Assembly (NCBI RefSeq): GCF_014648095.1
Contig: NZ_BMQL01000015.1
Location: forward strand, 1 to 64,000
DNA: 64,000 nucleotides
Source of the DNA: Deinococcus ruber
GTDB taxonomy: Bacteria > Deinococcota > Deinococci > Deinococcales > Deinococcaceae
Direction: 5' to 3'
Positions 8,807-17,721 of the stretch are shown one piece after another. The first letter of the stretch is position 1; every line of letters begins with the position of its first letter. The notes under the pieces were generated by a model. The model saw only the letters and a list, made by a program, of their open reading frames with translations, was not told the DNA's origin and ran no database searches. The translations under genes and the position numbers were made by a program.

Positions 8807-10519
8807 ATGAGCGGTCTTCCCAATTGGCGTATCAGGAGAGAATTCTATGACTGGCGCCTGCGCTTGTCGGACACAGGAACCTCGTATGTTGCCGCAGCGA
8901 ACGAGCTCAGCGAATTGACATCCGAGGTGGCGCATTTGAGAGCTGTTCAGCTGCTCGAATACTCTATTTCCACTGAAGGGGTACAGCCGTTCTATGAGGC
9001 CATCAAGAACTGTCTTCAGAGTGATGATCTTGCGGTGCGGAGCTACGTCACTGCCTTTCTCGCGTTGTATCCCCGCGACCCTCACGCGTCGTCTGGTGAT
9101 GTTGGACTAGATGGAGGGCTCTTCGCCATTCCTGTTCTGGAGGAACTCCTACTTCGTCTTCGGCGTGAGCACTTCAGAGATGAGTTTGTTCTTGAGACTG
9201 AAGTATTTATCTTGTATGTGCTGGCGGAGCTTTACATCGCGGGTACGCAGTACACCAAAGCGTGTGTGGTTGCCGGTGAGGCTGTTTTACTGAGTTTGCC
9301 CTTAAATAGCCCCGCGTTCACGGAGACTGTTCGCCTGAGCTATGCGCAGGCCGCGTTTCGAGCCGGTCAACTCGATGTTGCCCAGCGTGAATATACTGTG
9401 ATCATTCAGGATGGTCAGGCAGCTTCCCGGAGTGTCTTCTGGGCAACCCTGAATGCCGCCTCCATTCAGACCATGTGTGGTGCGTTTCAGGCGGCCACCC
9501 ACCTGTACCGGAGTTTGAACGCCGCAGCGCCGAACGCCGACATCGCGACAGTCGGCCTCCAATTTATACACGCGCTGAAAGGTCAGTTGGCGAGGAACAC
9601 GGCGCTTCACCCGTGCCCCTCGCACCTGTATGACACCTTGAGTCAGGCGCTGCAGCTTCTCTGGAGCGCAGAAGGTCAACAACAGCAGAGTAGTGCGCTG
9701 GAACTGATCGAGCTTCTCAAGACTTGGCAACCTCCAACCGACACAGGCTTGGTGATGACAACGTGGCTGCAGGGCAGTGCACTGTTACGGCTTGGTAAAC
9801 CGTTCCTGGCTGCCCAACGGCTTACTTCAATTCAACCGACTCATCCGCTGACACAGGTGCTGCTCCTCGGCGCGAAGATTGAAGTTGCACTCCACTACCA
9901 CGGCGTGGATCTTGAACCGCTGGCTTCTCTCACCCAACAACTCCAAGCAGCGATCATTCATCGGAAGCGTGAAGAACGGGAGGGCCTTGCAGAGACGTTG
10001 CTGCTGTGGCATCCGATTGCCGCAGCCTTCGTCGCCTCGTCCCCCTTTTCGTTACCAGAGTTGGTGGACCTTGCTTTACCAGCAATCTTTGTCGACGGTC
10101 GTCCCATTCGTATCTATGGAAAGCCAGTGCCGTCGAGAATTCCATTTGTGCAGGCGTCTCTGGAGTATTTCGGTATTTCGACCGATCTCCGGCGAGACCA
10201 ATCGACCGAAAAATCTCGGATGGATGAGGTATTGAAGGTGAGCTGGGGAGATGACCTCCGGCAACTGCCGGTGATCTCGCCGTGTGTGTTGGTCTATAAC
10301 CTCTTACGGGTCGCGGAAACACACGGCCACATCTGGCACATGGCAGCTCAGGAGCTCAGGAATTCTAACGGGCTGATCCCGTCCACCGCTGGTGGCAACC
10401 TGAGATACGAACGAAGTGAAGTGACGCTCCTCCTGGAGGCACTGCTTGATCGCCGCTTGTCGATTGCCTCTTTTCGCGAACAGATCAATACTCTCAAGGA
10501 GAAGCATGTCCGAGCTTGA
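8807..10519 (+). CDS. TPR-like helical repeat protein
   Basis: A 570-residue protein without recognisable enzyme motifs. It consists of repeated amphipathic helices (for example LSYAQAAFRAGQLDVAQREY) typical of tetratricopeptide-like scaffolds. I chose ATG 8807, which avoids overlap with the thioredoxin gene; a TTG at 8777 is the only other choice. A short segment near residue 430 (IFVDGRPIRIYGKPVPSRIP) resembles the start of the DNA-binding or forkhead-like part in the STAND regulator next door (VLALQRRPTYMLNGQPF), so the two may share ancestry. Third gene of the operon. Confidence 0.6.
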   Translation: MSGLPNWRIRREFYDWRLRLSDTGTSYVAAANELSELTSEVAHLRAVQLLEYSISTEGVQPFYEAIKNCLQSDDLAVRSYVTAFLALYPRDPHASSGDVGLDGGLFAIPVLEELLLRLRREHFRDEFVLETEVFILYVLAELYIAGTQYTKACVVAGEAVLLSLPLNSPAFTETVRLSYAQAAFRAGQLDVAQREYTVIIQDGQAASRSVFWATLNAASIQTMCGAFQAATHLYRSLNAAAPNADIATVGLQFIHALKGQLARNTALHPCPSHLYDTLSQALQLLWSAEGQQQQSSALELIELLKTWQPPTDTGLVMTTWLQGSALLRLGKPFLAAQRLTSIQPTHPLTQVLLLGAKIEVALHYHGVDLEPLASLTQQLQAAIIHRKREEREGLAETLLLWHPIAAAFVASSPFSLPELVDLALPAIFVDGRPIRIYGKPVPSRIPFVQASLEYFGISTDLRRDQSTEKSRMDEVLKVSWGDDLRQLPVISPCVLVYNLLRVAETHGHIWHMAAQELRNSNGLIPSTAGGNLRYERSEVTLLLEALLDRRLSIASFREQINTLKEKHVRA

Positions 10520-11051
10520 AGACTTTGTGGCATCCAGAATCAAGGTGCTGGATGAACTAGAGCAGGATGCGACACCTACTGAACGCACATTTTACCACTC
10601 GACTAGACAGGAACTCCTCAGTTACCTTGAGTCACCTGCGGCTCTGTCAAACGCTCCGTTAAAAGATCGAATCGACGCTGCTCATTTAAAAATCCAGCGT
10701 CTGACGTATGAGATTGACCGTGAGGAGTATGGTGAGCCTTGGCGAGCATGGGCACACTCCGAAAGGCAGCTGATAGAAGCGCGCGTCGAAAAATTGAAAG
10801 CTCAGCTGTCAGAATCAGAAAAAATCAGTTATTCTCCTCCAACGCTTTCCCAAAAACAGATAGAGTACGATAATACACTCAATGCTACACAAATCCGTGT
10901 TGAGGAACTAGAGACGCTGATTGGCATGTTAGAAGTCTGGGGTGAACGAAAAAGCTCAGAAGATGAGGCCAATCATCATATTGACGGGTTAAAGCAACAG
11001 CTCCAGCGCGCTAAACTAAATCTTTCTACTCTGATAGATAATCCATTCTAA
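10506..11051 (+). CDS. Coiled-coil protein
   Basis: A 181-residue, strongly charged helical protein with heptad-like stretches (ERQLIEARVEKLKAQLSESE, and QIRVEELETLIGMLEVW). No membrane segment. ATG 10506 has AAGGAG upstream and overlaps the end of the TPR gene by 14 bp, which indicates translational coupling. Its codon use becomes AT-richer toward the 3' end. It is the last gene of the peptide-thioredoxin operon. Function unknown. Confidence 0.6.
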   Translation: MSELEDFVASRIKVLDELEQDATPTERTFYHSTRQELLSYLESPAALSNAPLKDRIDAAHLKIQRLTYEIDREEYGEPWRAWAHSERQLIEARVEKLKAQLSESEKISYSPPTLSQKQIEYDNTLNATQIRVEELETLIGMLEVWGERKSSEDEANHHIDGLKQQLQRAKLNLSTLIDNPF

Positions 11052-11297
11052 AGCATAAATATCTGTTAAGTTACGTGTTCACATCAAAAAAATTAGTAAG
11101 ATGACAACCTTCAATAATGATTCGGAAAAAATTTAAAACTAATCTCGGATTACTTGATTTATGTTATTTATGGTTTATAGAAACGTAAACACTGTTGCTC
11201 TAACACCGCTTCAAGTGGTGTTAGAGCAATATATCTGTTACAGATTTGTTCTCTAGTCCAGATAAATGGAACTCTATAGCTAAATATACGCAATAAT
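11052..11297. other. AT-rich spacer with hairpin before the IS element
   Basis: No gene seen. It holds the hairpin at 11195-11229 and, at its end, the left copy of the IS target duplication CGCAATAAT (11289-11297). Confidence 0.5.
11195..11229. terminator. Strong symmetrical hairpin
   Basis: Perfect 13-bp stem TTGCTCTAACACC / GGTGTTAGAGCAA with a 9-nt loop. There is no clear T-run on either side; it is best read as a transcription end point for the peptide-thioredoxin operon. Confidence 0.55.
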
Positions 11298-12398
11298 CTA
11301 AGTAGGGGACAGTTTGCCGGCACAGGCTAGGAACTGGGAGATCGACCGCGGCTCAGACGGTGTCCAGAGCAGATTGACGAGCGCTAATTTCAAGGTATTC
11401 AGCCCATACCGCACGACCGAGAGGGCCAGGCGTCCGTGAGCGAGCACCGATCCCGGTGCTCGCTCGTGTTCGGTTTCTCCGACCCGCCAGGCCCATACAG
11501 AGGTGAGGGTGACGAGCGCCAGAAGGGTGCTCAATCGGTCAGGGTGGCTGAGGTGCGTGGCCTCCAGATCGAATCCTGAGCCCTTCCAGTGCTTGAAGAG
11601 GCACTCAATGCTCCATCGCTTGGAATACGCTTCCAACGCGTGCCGGCCATGCTCCAGCGTCGCCACGTAGAGCACATGGCCGTGCGCATCGCGCACGGCA
11701 CACACGCGGAGGGGAACGCCGTAGACCATCAGCGGCCGGTACCACCAGTAGACCCCCCTTGCAGGAATGCCCTTGAACAGCGCCCACACGGGCATCCCAC
11801 CGACCTTGGTATTGCCCTTCAGGCGAATGCATGGCGCCACCTTCGCCTTGTTGAGGAACCTGAACCATTTCTTGCCGATAAACTCGCGGTCTCCCAAGAG
11901 ACCGGCGATCCGCTTGGCCGGCAGCACCTGCAACACGCGTTCCATCAGCGTATTGCGGACGGCTGAGCTACTGCTCCCCCCATGGGGGAGCAGGGTCCAC
12001 ATCAGCGGCAGTGCCTGTCCATGGACGATCACGGCGACGAGCAGGATGTTGATCTCGATGTTGCCTAAACGCCAATTCGTACGGTCAATGACCAGCCAGA
12101 GGCGTTCTAGGGGGTCGGCGAAGCTCAGGACGAACCGCGCCAGCACGTCCTCTGGGAGCCGGATGTGCTTGAAGAAGCGATGCAACTGCTTCACCTTGCT
12201 GCTGTGGAGGGCCTTCCCAGGCAGGTGGGCGGCGAGTTTGGTGAGACGGACGTCCTCGCGCTGCACCAGCGCGAGGATCAGGGCTGCGAGCAGGGCCAGA
12301 GTGGGGGCACGTAGGCCCCAGGGGTGCGTGGCGAGGTGGGCGAGAACCGTAGAATGAGGCGAGCAGGTCGGGGGTGTTTTCATCGACAGAAACACCAT
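11298..12398 (-). CDS. IS4-family DDE transposase
   Basis: 366 residues from ATG 12398 (361 from ATG 12383). Numbered from the shorter start, the catalytic residues are D100 (VIDRTNW), D165 (GDREF) and E260 in the IS4 signature Y-(2)-R-(3)-E-(6)-K (Y253, R256, E260, K267 in YSKRWSIECLFKHWK). The stop codon lies inside the left inverted repeat. The enzyme cuts and pastes its own element. Nothing suggests inactivation. Confidence 0.93.
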   Translation of the reverse strand: MVFLSMKTPPTCSPHSTVLAHLATHPWGLRAPTLALLAALILALVQREDVRLTKLAAHLPGKALHSSKVKQLHRFFKHIRLPEDVLARFVLSFADPLERLWLVIDRTNWRLGNIEINILLVAVIVHGQALPLMWTLLPHGGSSSSAVRNTLMERVLQVLPAKRIAGLLGDREFIGKKWFRFLNKAKVAPCIRLKGNTKVGGMPVWALFKGIPARGVYWWYRPLMVYGVPLRVCAVRDAHGHVLYVATLEHGRHALEAYSKRWSIECLFKHWKGSGFDLEATHLSHPDRLSTLLALVTLTSVWAWRVGETEHERAPGSVLAHGRLALSVVRYGLNTLKLALVNLLWTPSEPRSISQFLACAGKLSPT

Positions 12399-12448
12399 CC
12401 CAGAGCTGCTCTAGCCTTTTATCCCGCCCCAAACTGTCCCCTACTCAG
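11298..12448 (-). mobile_element. IS4-family insertion sequence, intact, 1151 bp
   Basis: The ends are inverted repeats CT(A/G)AGTAGGGGACAGTTTG at 11298-11316 and 12430-12448. A 9-bp target duplication CGCAATAAT flanks it (11289-11297 and 12449-12457). One full-length transposase gene fills it. Intact ends, intact gene and perfect duplication show a recent insertion. It landed in AT-rich non-coding DNA and breaks no visible gene. Confidence 0.93.
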
Positions 12449-12457
12449 CGCAATAAT

Positions 12458-12843
12458 ACTCGCATCTCTGTTCTCAAGGTGAAAGGTGTTGCAACAGCTA
12501 AGTTGCTGTCGGGTTATCACCGATGGCTAAATGTGCTTTCACGTAAGATATCTATCACCGCTGTTGTCTAGATGAGCTGACCGGCAACATAGAAGAATTT
12601 TAAAACTTTTCTACTCCTCAAGACGAACATTTAAAAATTCAGTACCTTGTGCGAAATAAGTTTAAGTATGTGCCTCTAAGCGTGGAGAGGTCGCCTACTT
12701 TGCGATAAAATCTATAATAATCAGCGATTTCTCTTGAGCCGACTCACGCGCCCATTCAAGAAATAGCGTGCAGGACGTTATATCCTTTATTTCAACTTTT
12801 AGTTGAGACATTTAAACTTCCGCTTGCCAAAGTGCAGTTAGAT
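12458..12843. other. AT-rich intergenic region
   Basis: About 385 bp with no convincing gene. It is markedly AT-rich and should hold the promoter of the operon that follows; no motif could be fixed with confidence. Confidence 0.4.
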
Positions 12844-13935
12844 ATGATCACTGTACTGACCCACTGTCTGAAGGAGCGTCGACTTCGTTCTCTTTTGGCA
12901 CCCTTCCCACGCACCCGGAGAAGCCCGACGGCGGAGGGCCTGAAAGAATCGTCCCCTCCTTCCCGTACGCTCACCCACCTGATGCAGTGTGGACGAGCTC
13001 AAACGACGCTCCAGATATTGCGGGTCCTGCGAACCCAAGCTCCCATCAGCAAACACGTCATCCGCCGTGACCTAGAGACGGCGTTGGCGGCGGGTGCTGT
13101 GCGCCGGATCGCGGGCGTGTACTACATCCTCAACGGCCACGAAGAAGACATTCGGCACAGTCATTTGAAGGACATTCGCGCTTACCTGCATCGACAAGGC
13201 CCCAGTACCCGCAAACAGGTGATCAGTGATGTAGGGGGTATCAGTGCGCTGTTCTTACAGTGGCTGTTAGACGGAGAGCAACCCTACATCACCATCACTA
13301 CCCGCGGGTCAAGATGTACAGTGCTTTCTGTACGTTCGCCTTCCCTGCAGAGCAGCGAACCCGTCTTGCCAAACGAAGACACTTATGCGCTGTCTGCCCG
13401 TGTCCTCGGGTATCTGATAAGTCCTCCAAAGGCACGGTACGGTGCAGTGAAAGTCGCGCGAAATGGCCGAGATAGCGTCACCAATATTGCCGTTCAGCTC
13501 GGTGCCTCCAGCGCAGACGTCCTGCTCGCAGTGGAACCTCTCCTGGCATGTCGCCTCCTTGAACGAGAAGAGGGTGTGTTGACGTACCTGAAGTATTGCC
13601 CTGTGAAGTGCCAGCCACGTTATAGGGCACTGCCAGCATGCCGCACAACGCGCCGACCTGTCATCCGTGGACTTCGGAGGTCTACTGTCCGGCCGTCGTG
13701 CCGATCTCTCGGTACCACGCCTGCTGCTGTCCCGATCATGCGGCTCCCCGCTCTCGTCTCGCGCAGGGCACAGCGCCACCTCCGGCCTGCTGTGGACGCC
13801 TTGCACGCCGTTACGCATCGCAACGCGCACCTGCCTGTTCAGTCGACGCCTGCTCAGCGCAGAGCGAAGCGTGCTCACAATTTCCGCCCGTCCCTGTTCG
13901 CCAAACCTGTACCAGCTTCCATCTGGAGGTTCATC
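12844..13935 (+). CDS. Winged-helix-like protein, open into the next gene
   Basis: The frame from ATG 12844 (GTG 12832 also possible) encodes about 250 residues that look real: repeated helix-turn-helix-like stretches such as QTTLQILRVLRTQAPISKHV and RHSHLKDIRAYLHRQGPS, then AVKVARNGRDSVTNIAVQLG. These resemble tandem winged-helix units of replication or transcription regulators. From about 13600 the sequence becomes Arg/Pro-rich and unlike protein, yet no stop occurs before the next gene in the same frame. Either this is one 677-residue fusion ending at 14877, or the gene has lost its stop through a frameshift. A Cys-rich alternative frame begins at ATG 13638. Confidence 0.45.
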
Positions 13936-14877
13936 ATGAGCATCGAAGTCCCACTGATCTCTCTGCCCCCTATTGCGGTACCCCAGACGATCACGACAGA
14001 ATCCAGCACATTGGAGGGCAGCGCGTCATCTCAGCCAGAGACCGTCCTGACCACTCCTTCCAAACGTCCGGCGAACAAGCAGTTCGACGACATCTACATC
14101 ACCACCTTCGGCGTCGAGGTCTCGTACATTCATGTGCTGCGCGATCATCGCCTGGATGCCACCATCGGCAAGTATCACAGTCAGAACAAAGGGGATGACT
14201 GGCTGGTCGAGGCGCTGACCGAAGCGGCAGCCCTCAGCCGCACGCGCAGTGTGATCCGGATTCATACCACCGAGGCACCGCTGGCGGAACTGATCCGAAA
14301 CTTCCGACAGAACGACGAGGCCCGCTTCAAGGAGCTGAAGCGTCACCTGACCAGCAGCGGCAAGACTTTCCAGCTGGCGCGTCCTGAGCGCGAGACGCCG
14401 ATGTGGCGCGAGTTGATGCGGCTGATGCAGAACGGCAAGACGTTGACGCCCAGTCCGCTGGTGACGTACATGGTGCACACCGCCGCCATGACCGACTACG
14501 AGCAGGTGTACTGCGGCGTGGTGATGGTCGGACTGGGCAGCATCGTGGTGTATGCCCGCAAGAGTGACGGGGATGACCTGGTGCACGCAGAGCTGGAGAT
14601 GATGCAGTGGGTGATCGAAAACGCGGGCGGTGGTGGCCGTCTGGACGTGCATCACTCGTCTGATGGGGCGCGGCGCATGTGGGAACAGTCGGCCCATCTC
14701 TCCACCATGAGTGGGTCAGACACGCTGGGGAATGCGGGTGCGAAGCTGCGGGCGTTGGTGCGAGAGGCGGCCAAGCAGCGGACCCAGATCAGCCCGGCCC
14801 GCGTGCCGAACCCGATCCTCGACCGATTCGCCAAAGCGGCTGCGGCGACGTGCTGGCTTGGAACCAACGTGATGTGA
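13936..14877 (+). CDS. Hypothetical plasmid protein
   Basis: A 313-residue protein from ATG 13936, which has TGGAGG 8 nt upstream and so looks like a true start even though the frame is open further upstream. The N-terminal 50 residues are Ser/Thr/Pro-rich and probably disordered; the rest is a mixed alpha/beta protein with FDDIYITTFGVEVSYIHV and VYCGVVMVGLGSIVVYARK. Its stop overlaps the next start (TGATG). It lies in an operon that ends with a primase-polymerase, so a role in plasmid replication or maintenance is likely but not shown. Confidence 0.65.
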   Translation: MSIEVPLISLPPIAVPQTITTESSTLEGSASSQPETVLTTPSKRPANKQFDDIYITTFGVEVSYIHVLRDHRLDATIGKYHSQNKGDDWLVEALTEAAALSRTRSVIRIHTTEAPLAELIRNFRQNDEARFKELKRHLTSSGKTFQLARPERETPMWRELMRLMQNGKTLTPSPLVTYMVHTAAMTDYEQVYCGVVMVGLGSIVVYARKSDGDDLVHAELEMMQWVIENAGGGGRLDVHHSSDGARRMWEQSAHLSTMSGSDTLGNAGAKLRALVREAAKQRTQISPARVPNPILDRFAKAAAATCWLGTNVM

Positions 14878-15737
14878 TGCAGGGTCTCCAGGAACTCCGC
14901 ACCAGCCATCTTCTCGACACTGCCCTTTTGGATCAGCTGGAGCAGGATCTGCGTCAGGGCGGCGGGCTGATCAACCATCTCCACCGTCGCCTTGGGGACC
15001 AGATCGTTCCCATCTGGCGCACCCTCGCAGAACGGAGCCAGCGGGCCTTCATTGCACAGCCCGTCGATGCTGGGCCGGTCGAAGTGCAGCTGCTGGGTGT
15101 GCACGATGCCTTTGATTATCTGGTGGTGCCGAGGGTGCGTGAATTCACCACTTTCCATCTGATGACCCCAGATCCCTTTGCACGACTGAGTGACTACGGG
15201 CCCTTACGAGCCACCTTCAATGCCAAGGTCCCCGGTGGTGTGGCGAGTCTGCGGCTGGATATCGTCCCCCCCAGTACCTTTCGGGAGCTGTTCAGCCTGG
15301 CGTATCCCACCGCTCGGGAGGCATACCGCGATGAGCAGGATGCGGCGGTGTTAGCTGCCCTCCTGCCCAGGCGTGCACAGGCGACCTTCCGACCGACACC
15401 AGAGGAAGAAGCGAGCGCACTCGCGAACTACTACAACTTGCCGTATCTGGACCCAGTGGTTGATCCGCCGGAGGTCGCTGTCCTCGGCGAGCTGCCGTTC
15501 GAGCCGTTCACTGCCCGGCGACTGTATCCGCACAGCCGCAATGAGCGAGGGCAGCTTCAAGTGCTCGGGAGTGTGCAGCGAGCCGATGAACTCGACGGCC
15601 TGCACGCACGGGTCGCCGCGCTGGAAGAGGCGCTCCAAACCACCTTCGTACTGATCCTCACCAGCACGCGCAGTTTGATCAGATTATTCCGAACCCACCA
15701 AGGAGCCCCCTATGTCGATTCTCAGTCAGGAACATAA
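14877..15737 (+). CDS. Hypothetical plasmid protein
   Basis: A 286-residue protein that I do not recognise. ATG 14877 shares its A with the stop of the previous gene, so translation is coupled. No signal peptide or membrane span. The C-terminus (from about residue 245) is a helical stretch, RADELDGLHARVAALEEAL, fit for a short coiled coil. The 3' end overlaps the next gene by 26 bp. Confidence 0.6.
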   Translation: MQGLQELRTSHLLDTALLDQLEQDLRQGGGLINHLHRRLGDQIVPIWRTLAERSQRAFIAQPVDAGPVEVQLLGVHDAFDYLVVPRVREFTTFHLMTPDPFARLSDYGPLRATFNAKVPGGVASLRLDIVPPSTFRELFSLAYPTAREAYRDEQDAAVLAALLPRRAQATFRPTPEEEASALANYYNLPYLDPVVDPPEVAVLGELPFEPFTARRLYPHSRNERGQLQVLGSVQRADELDGLHARVAALEEALQTTFVLILTSTRSLIRLFRTHQGAPYVDSQSGT

Positions 15738-16143
15738 ACGCACGCTCGATCCCGTCCTCCAGCCACTGTTCCAGTGCTTGCTCACACAGGCCGTCGACCG
15801 CGGTGACGTACGGGGATTGCCCGTTCAGCTGGGTGACGACACCGCGTATCTGTTGTTCGAGGAGGATCAAACGCAGGCCTGGCTCACCACCACGCTGGAG
15901 CAGCTTATTGGGCTCCTGAAGCCCGGGAGGCATGCGCTGACCGTCGATCCATCGCTGATCGACGCGCCCTTGATGGAGGCGATCTGGAGGATCCGTCAAG
16001 GGGACAAGGAGAAGGGCAAGGGTGGCAAGACCCGAGGCCAACGTGCGACGCCTGCACCTGCTGCGTCCCGCGCGGCCAGCGAGACGGTCACGGCTCCTAC
16101 GGCTCCGGCGGTCACACCCGAACCGGTGCTCAGTGGCCACTGA
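15712..16143 (+). CDS. Hypothetical protein with basic, low-complexity tail
   Basis: 143 residues. The start ATG 15712 is preceded by AAGGAG at 7 nt. Residues 1-100 look globular; from about 98 the chain becomes Lys-rich (DKEKGKGGKTRGQ) and then Ala/Thr/Pro-rich, probably disordered and able to bind nucleic acid. It lies between two coupled genes in the prim-pol operon, 2 bp before the GTG start of the primase. Confidence 0.55.
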   Translation: MSILSQEHKRTLDPVLQPLFQCLLTQAVDRGDVRGLPVQLGDDTAYLLFEEDQTQAWLTTTLEQLIGLLKPGRHALTVDPSLIDAPLMEAIWRIRQGDKEKGKGGKTRGQRATPAPAASRAASETVTAPTAPAVTPEPVLSGH

Positions 16144-16145
16144 GT

Positions 16146-17324
16146 GTGAATCCGCTGCTTGACGAAGCGCTGGCGTGTCTCGCACGCGGCTGGAGCATTC
16201 TGCCGATTCATGCCGGGAATGAGCGTGACAAAGACTCCCAGAGTCCCATGCTGATGCGCACCGGCTATGTTCGGGTGGACGAGCAGGGAAAGCGCTCAGC
16301 GAGCTGGAAGCCTCTCCAGACCGTGCGTCCCACACCGGAACAGGTCGAGGTGTGGTTCCGTGATCCTTCCCAAAAGGGATTGGCGCTGATCACTGGGCAC
16401 CTCAGTGGGCGAATCGTGGTGGACTTCGACGGACAGGCTGGGTGTGACTTCGCGCATCAACTGGGGATTCGCCCGCACGTCCGGACGGGCGGCGGCGGCT
16501 ATCACTGGCATCTCGCCGCTCCAGCGTGGCCCGTCCGCAACATGGTCGGGAAGGTCACAGCAGGTGCCCCTGACTGCGTGGACATTCGTGGAGACGGCGG
16601 GAATGCCGTGCTGCCCCCCACCACGACCCGGAAGGGCCACTATGTCTACCTCCGCGACCCAGCGGACATGGACGCGATTTCCGATCTTCCGATGGCACTG
16701 CGTGAAGCCCTGGGGCTGGTGCCGCCGGTTCCGGTTCCGGTGAGTGTGCCGAGCGGGCCGCTCCCGAGCGGGCAAGACCGCTTTCCAGCAGACCGGATTC
16801 TGGATTGGGCGGTGCAGAAGGTTCACCGCGGCGACGTGGGCGGGCGAAACGACATGGGCTATCGCCTGGCCTGGGTGCTCTTCAACAATGGCTACCTGCC
16901 GGACGAAGTGCGGCGGGTGGGCGACACGTATGTCGCGCTGGTGGGGCAGTTGAATCTCCCGGCGTATACGCACGACGAATTCCTGGCAAGCATGCGCAGT
17001 GCCCTGAGCGCACCACGGGGAGACGCCTGGGGACACCAGCGGCCCGGAGAGACGGTCAGTGTACCGCGCACCGGAGCGGAGGCGTTGGAGGACATTTTTT
17101 CGACCTTGGAGGTTGAGGCGCAGGCGCGGGGAGCGTACTTGCTGGCGCGGGAGTGGGCCGTGCAGGGGCGGGCGGTGGAACAGACGGTGCGGTACTTGCG
17201 GTTGATGGGCCATGCGGAGGCCGCCAGGACGGTGCGGCAAGCGTATGTCGATCATGAGTTGCAGCGGCCCTTGGACGGGACGCTGGCGGGCTTTCTGAGT
17301 GCTCGGCGGGTGCGATATGGTTAA
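16146..17324 (+). CDS. Bifunctional DNA primase/polymerase (Prim-Pol)
   Basis: A 392-residue archaeo-eukaryotic-type primase of the Prim-Pol family, able in principle to make primers and extend them. Seen in the sequence: the metal-binding DxD in VVDFDG (D93, D95), the glycine-rich GGGGYHWH (115-122), and VDIRGDGGNAVLPPT near 145-160, the usual three motifs of the family. The C-terminal 150 residues are helical and resemble a primase C-terminal domain. The start is GTG 16146, just after the stop of the previous gene. Plasmid prim-pols let the plasmid start lagging-strand synthesis without host primase, for example after conjugative entry. Confidence 0.85.
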   Translation: MNPLLDEALACLARGWSILPIHAGNERDKDSQSPMLMRTGYVRVDEQGKRSASWKPLQTVRPTPEQVEVWFRDPSQKGLALITGHLSGRIVVDFDGQAGCDFAHQLGIRPHVRTGGGGYHWHLAAPAWPVRNMVGKVTAGAPDCVDIRGDGGNAVLPPTTTRKGHYVYLRDPADMDAISDLPMALREALGLVPPVPVPVSVPSGPLPSGQDRFPADRILDWAVQKVHRGDVGGRNDMGYRLAWVLFNNGYLPDEVRRVGDTYVALVGQLNLPAYTHDEFLASMRSALSAPRGDAWGHQRPGETVSVPRTGAEALEDIFSTLEVEAQARGAYLLAREWAVQGRAVEQTVRYLRLMGHAEAARTVRQAYVDHELQRPLDGTLAGFLSARRVRYG

Positions 17325-17721
17325 CGCACTACGTTCTCAACAGAATATGCAGGCGTATTCTGGAAGCAATTCGACGCGCCCCTCCAAGGACTTGACGATG
17401 ACACACCCCACCCGCCACACTACTGACAGCAGTCTCCGCGGCCACCGTGCCGACAGCGGCCTCAAAACCGCCCCCGTTGCGACAACCTCACCCGCTCCTT
17501 CGCGAGCAATGCCTCCCCCGAGGCAGGTGAGGTTGTCGCGTTTCCGTTCCAGAGTTGTGTTCCCTGTGGGCTGCGTTGAGTCGCCCCGGTACGTCCGAAA
17601 GCGTACCGGGGCCACCCGAGACGCACTCAGCTTCTGTAGACCGACCTAAGCCCTTCCCTCACCGCAGGGAAGGCCACCGGCCCCCTGCACAAGCCCACTT
17701 CCCAGTGGCAAGGAGCACACC
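17325..17721. other. 397-bp leader region before ssb
   Basis: No gene that I trust. It holds the structured element at 17427-17545, a perfect 10-bp hairpin CCCCGGTACG / CGTACCGGGG (17584-17611), and a hairpin of CCTTCCCTC / GGGAAGG type near 17652-17673. Confidence 0.5.
17427..17545 (+). ncRNA. Structured RNA leader, copy A (before ssb)
   Basis: Homologous to 19608-19722. Both begin CAGCAGTC, share GCCGACAGCGGCCTCAA and end in a long hairpin. Here the stem is GCGACAACCTCACC / GGTGAGGTTGTCGC (17479-17492 and 17526-17539). Against copy B a T-A pair is replaced by C-G, so the pairing is conserved. A hexamer CACACT (17416-17421) just upstream could be the -10. Confidence 0.55.

Noticed and set aside
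13638..14198. Cys-rich frame of 186 residues
   Set aside because: It runs 260 bp into a gene with a good start in another frame. It is kept only as a possible alternative for 13638-13935.
17299..17649. Open frame across the ssb leader
   Set aside because: It covers the hairpins of leader copy A and has no protein-like pattern; the region is better explained as structured RNA.
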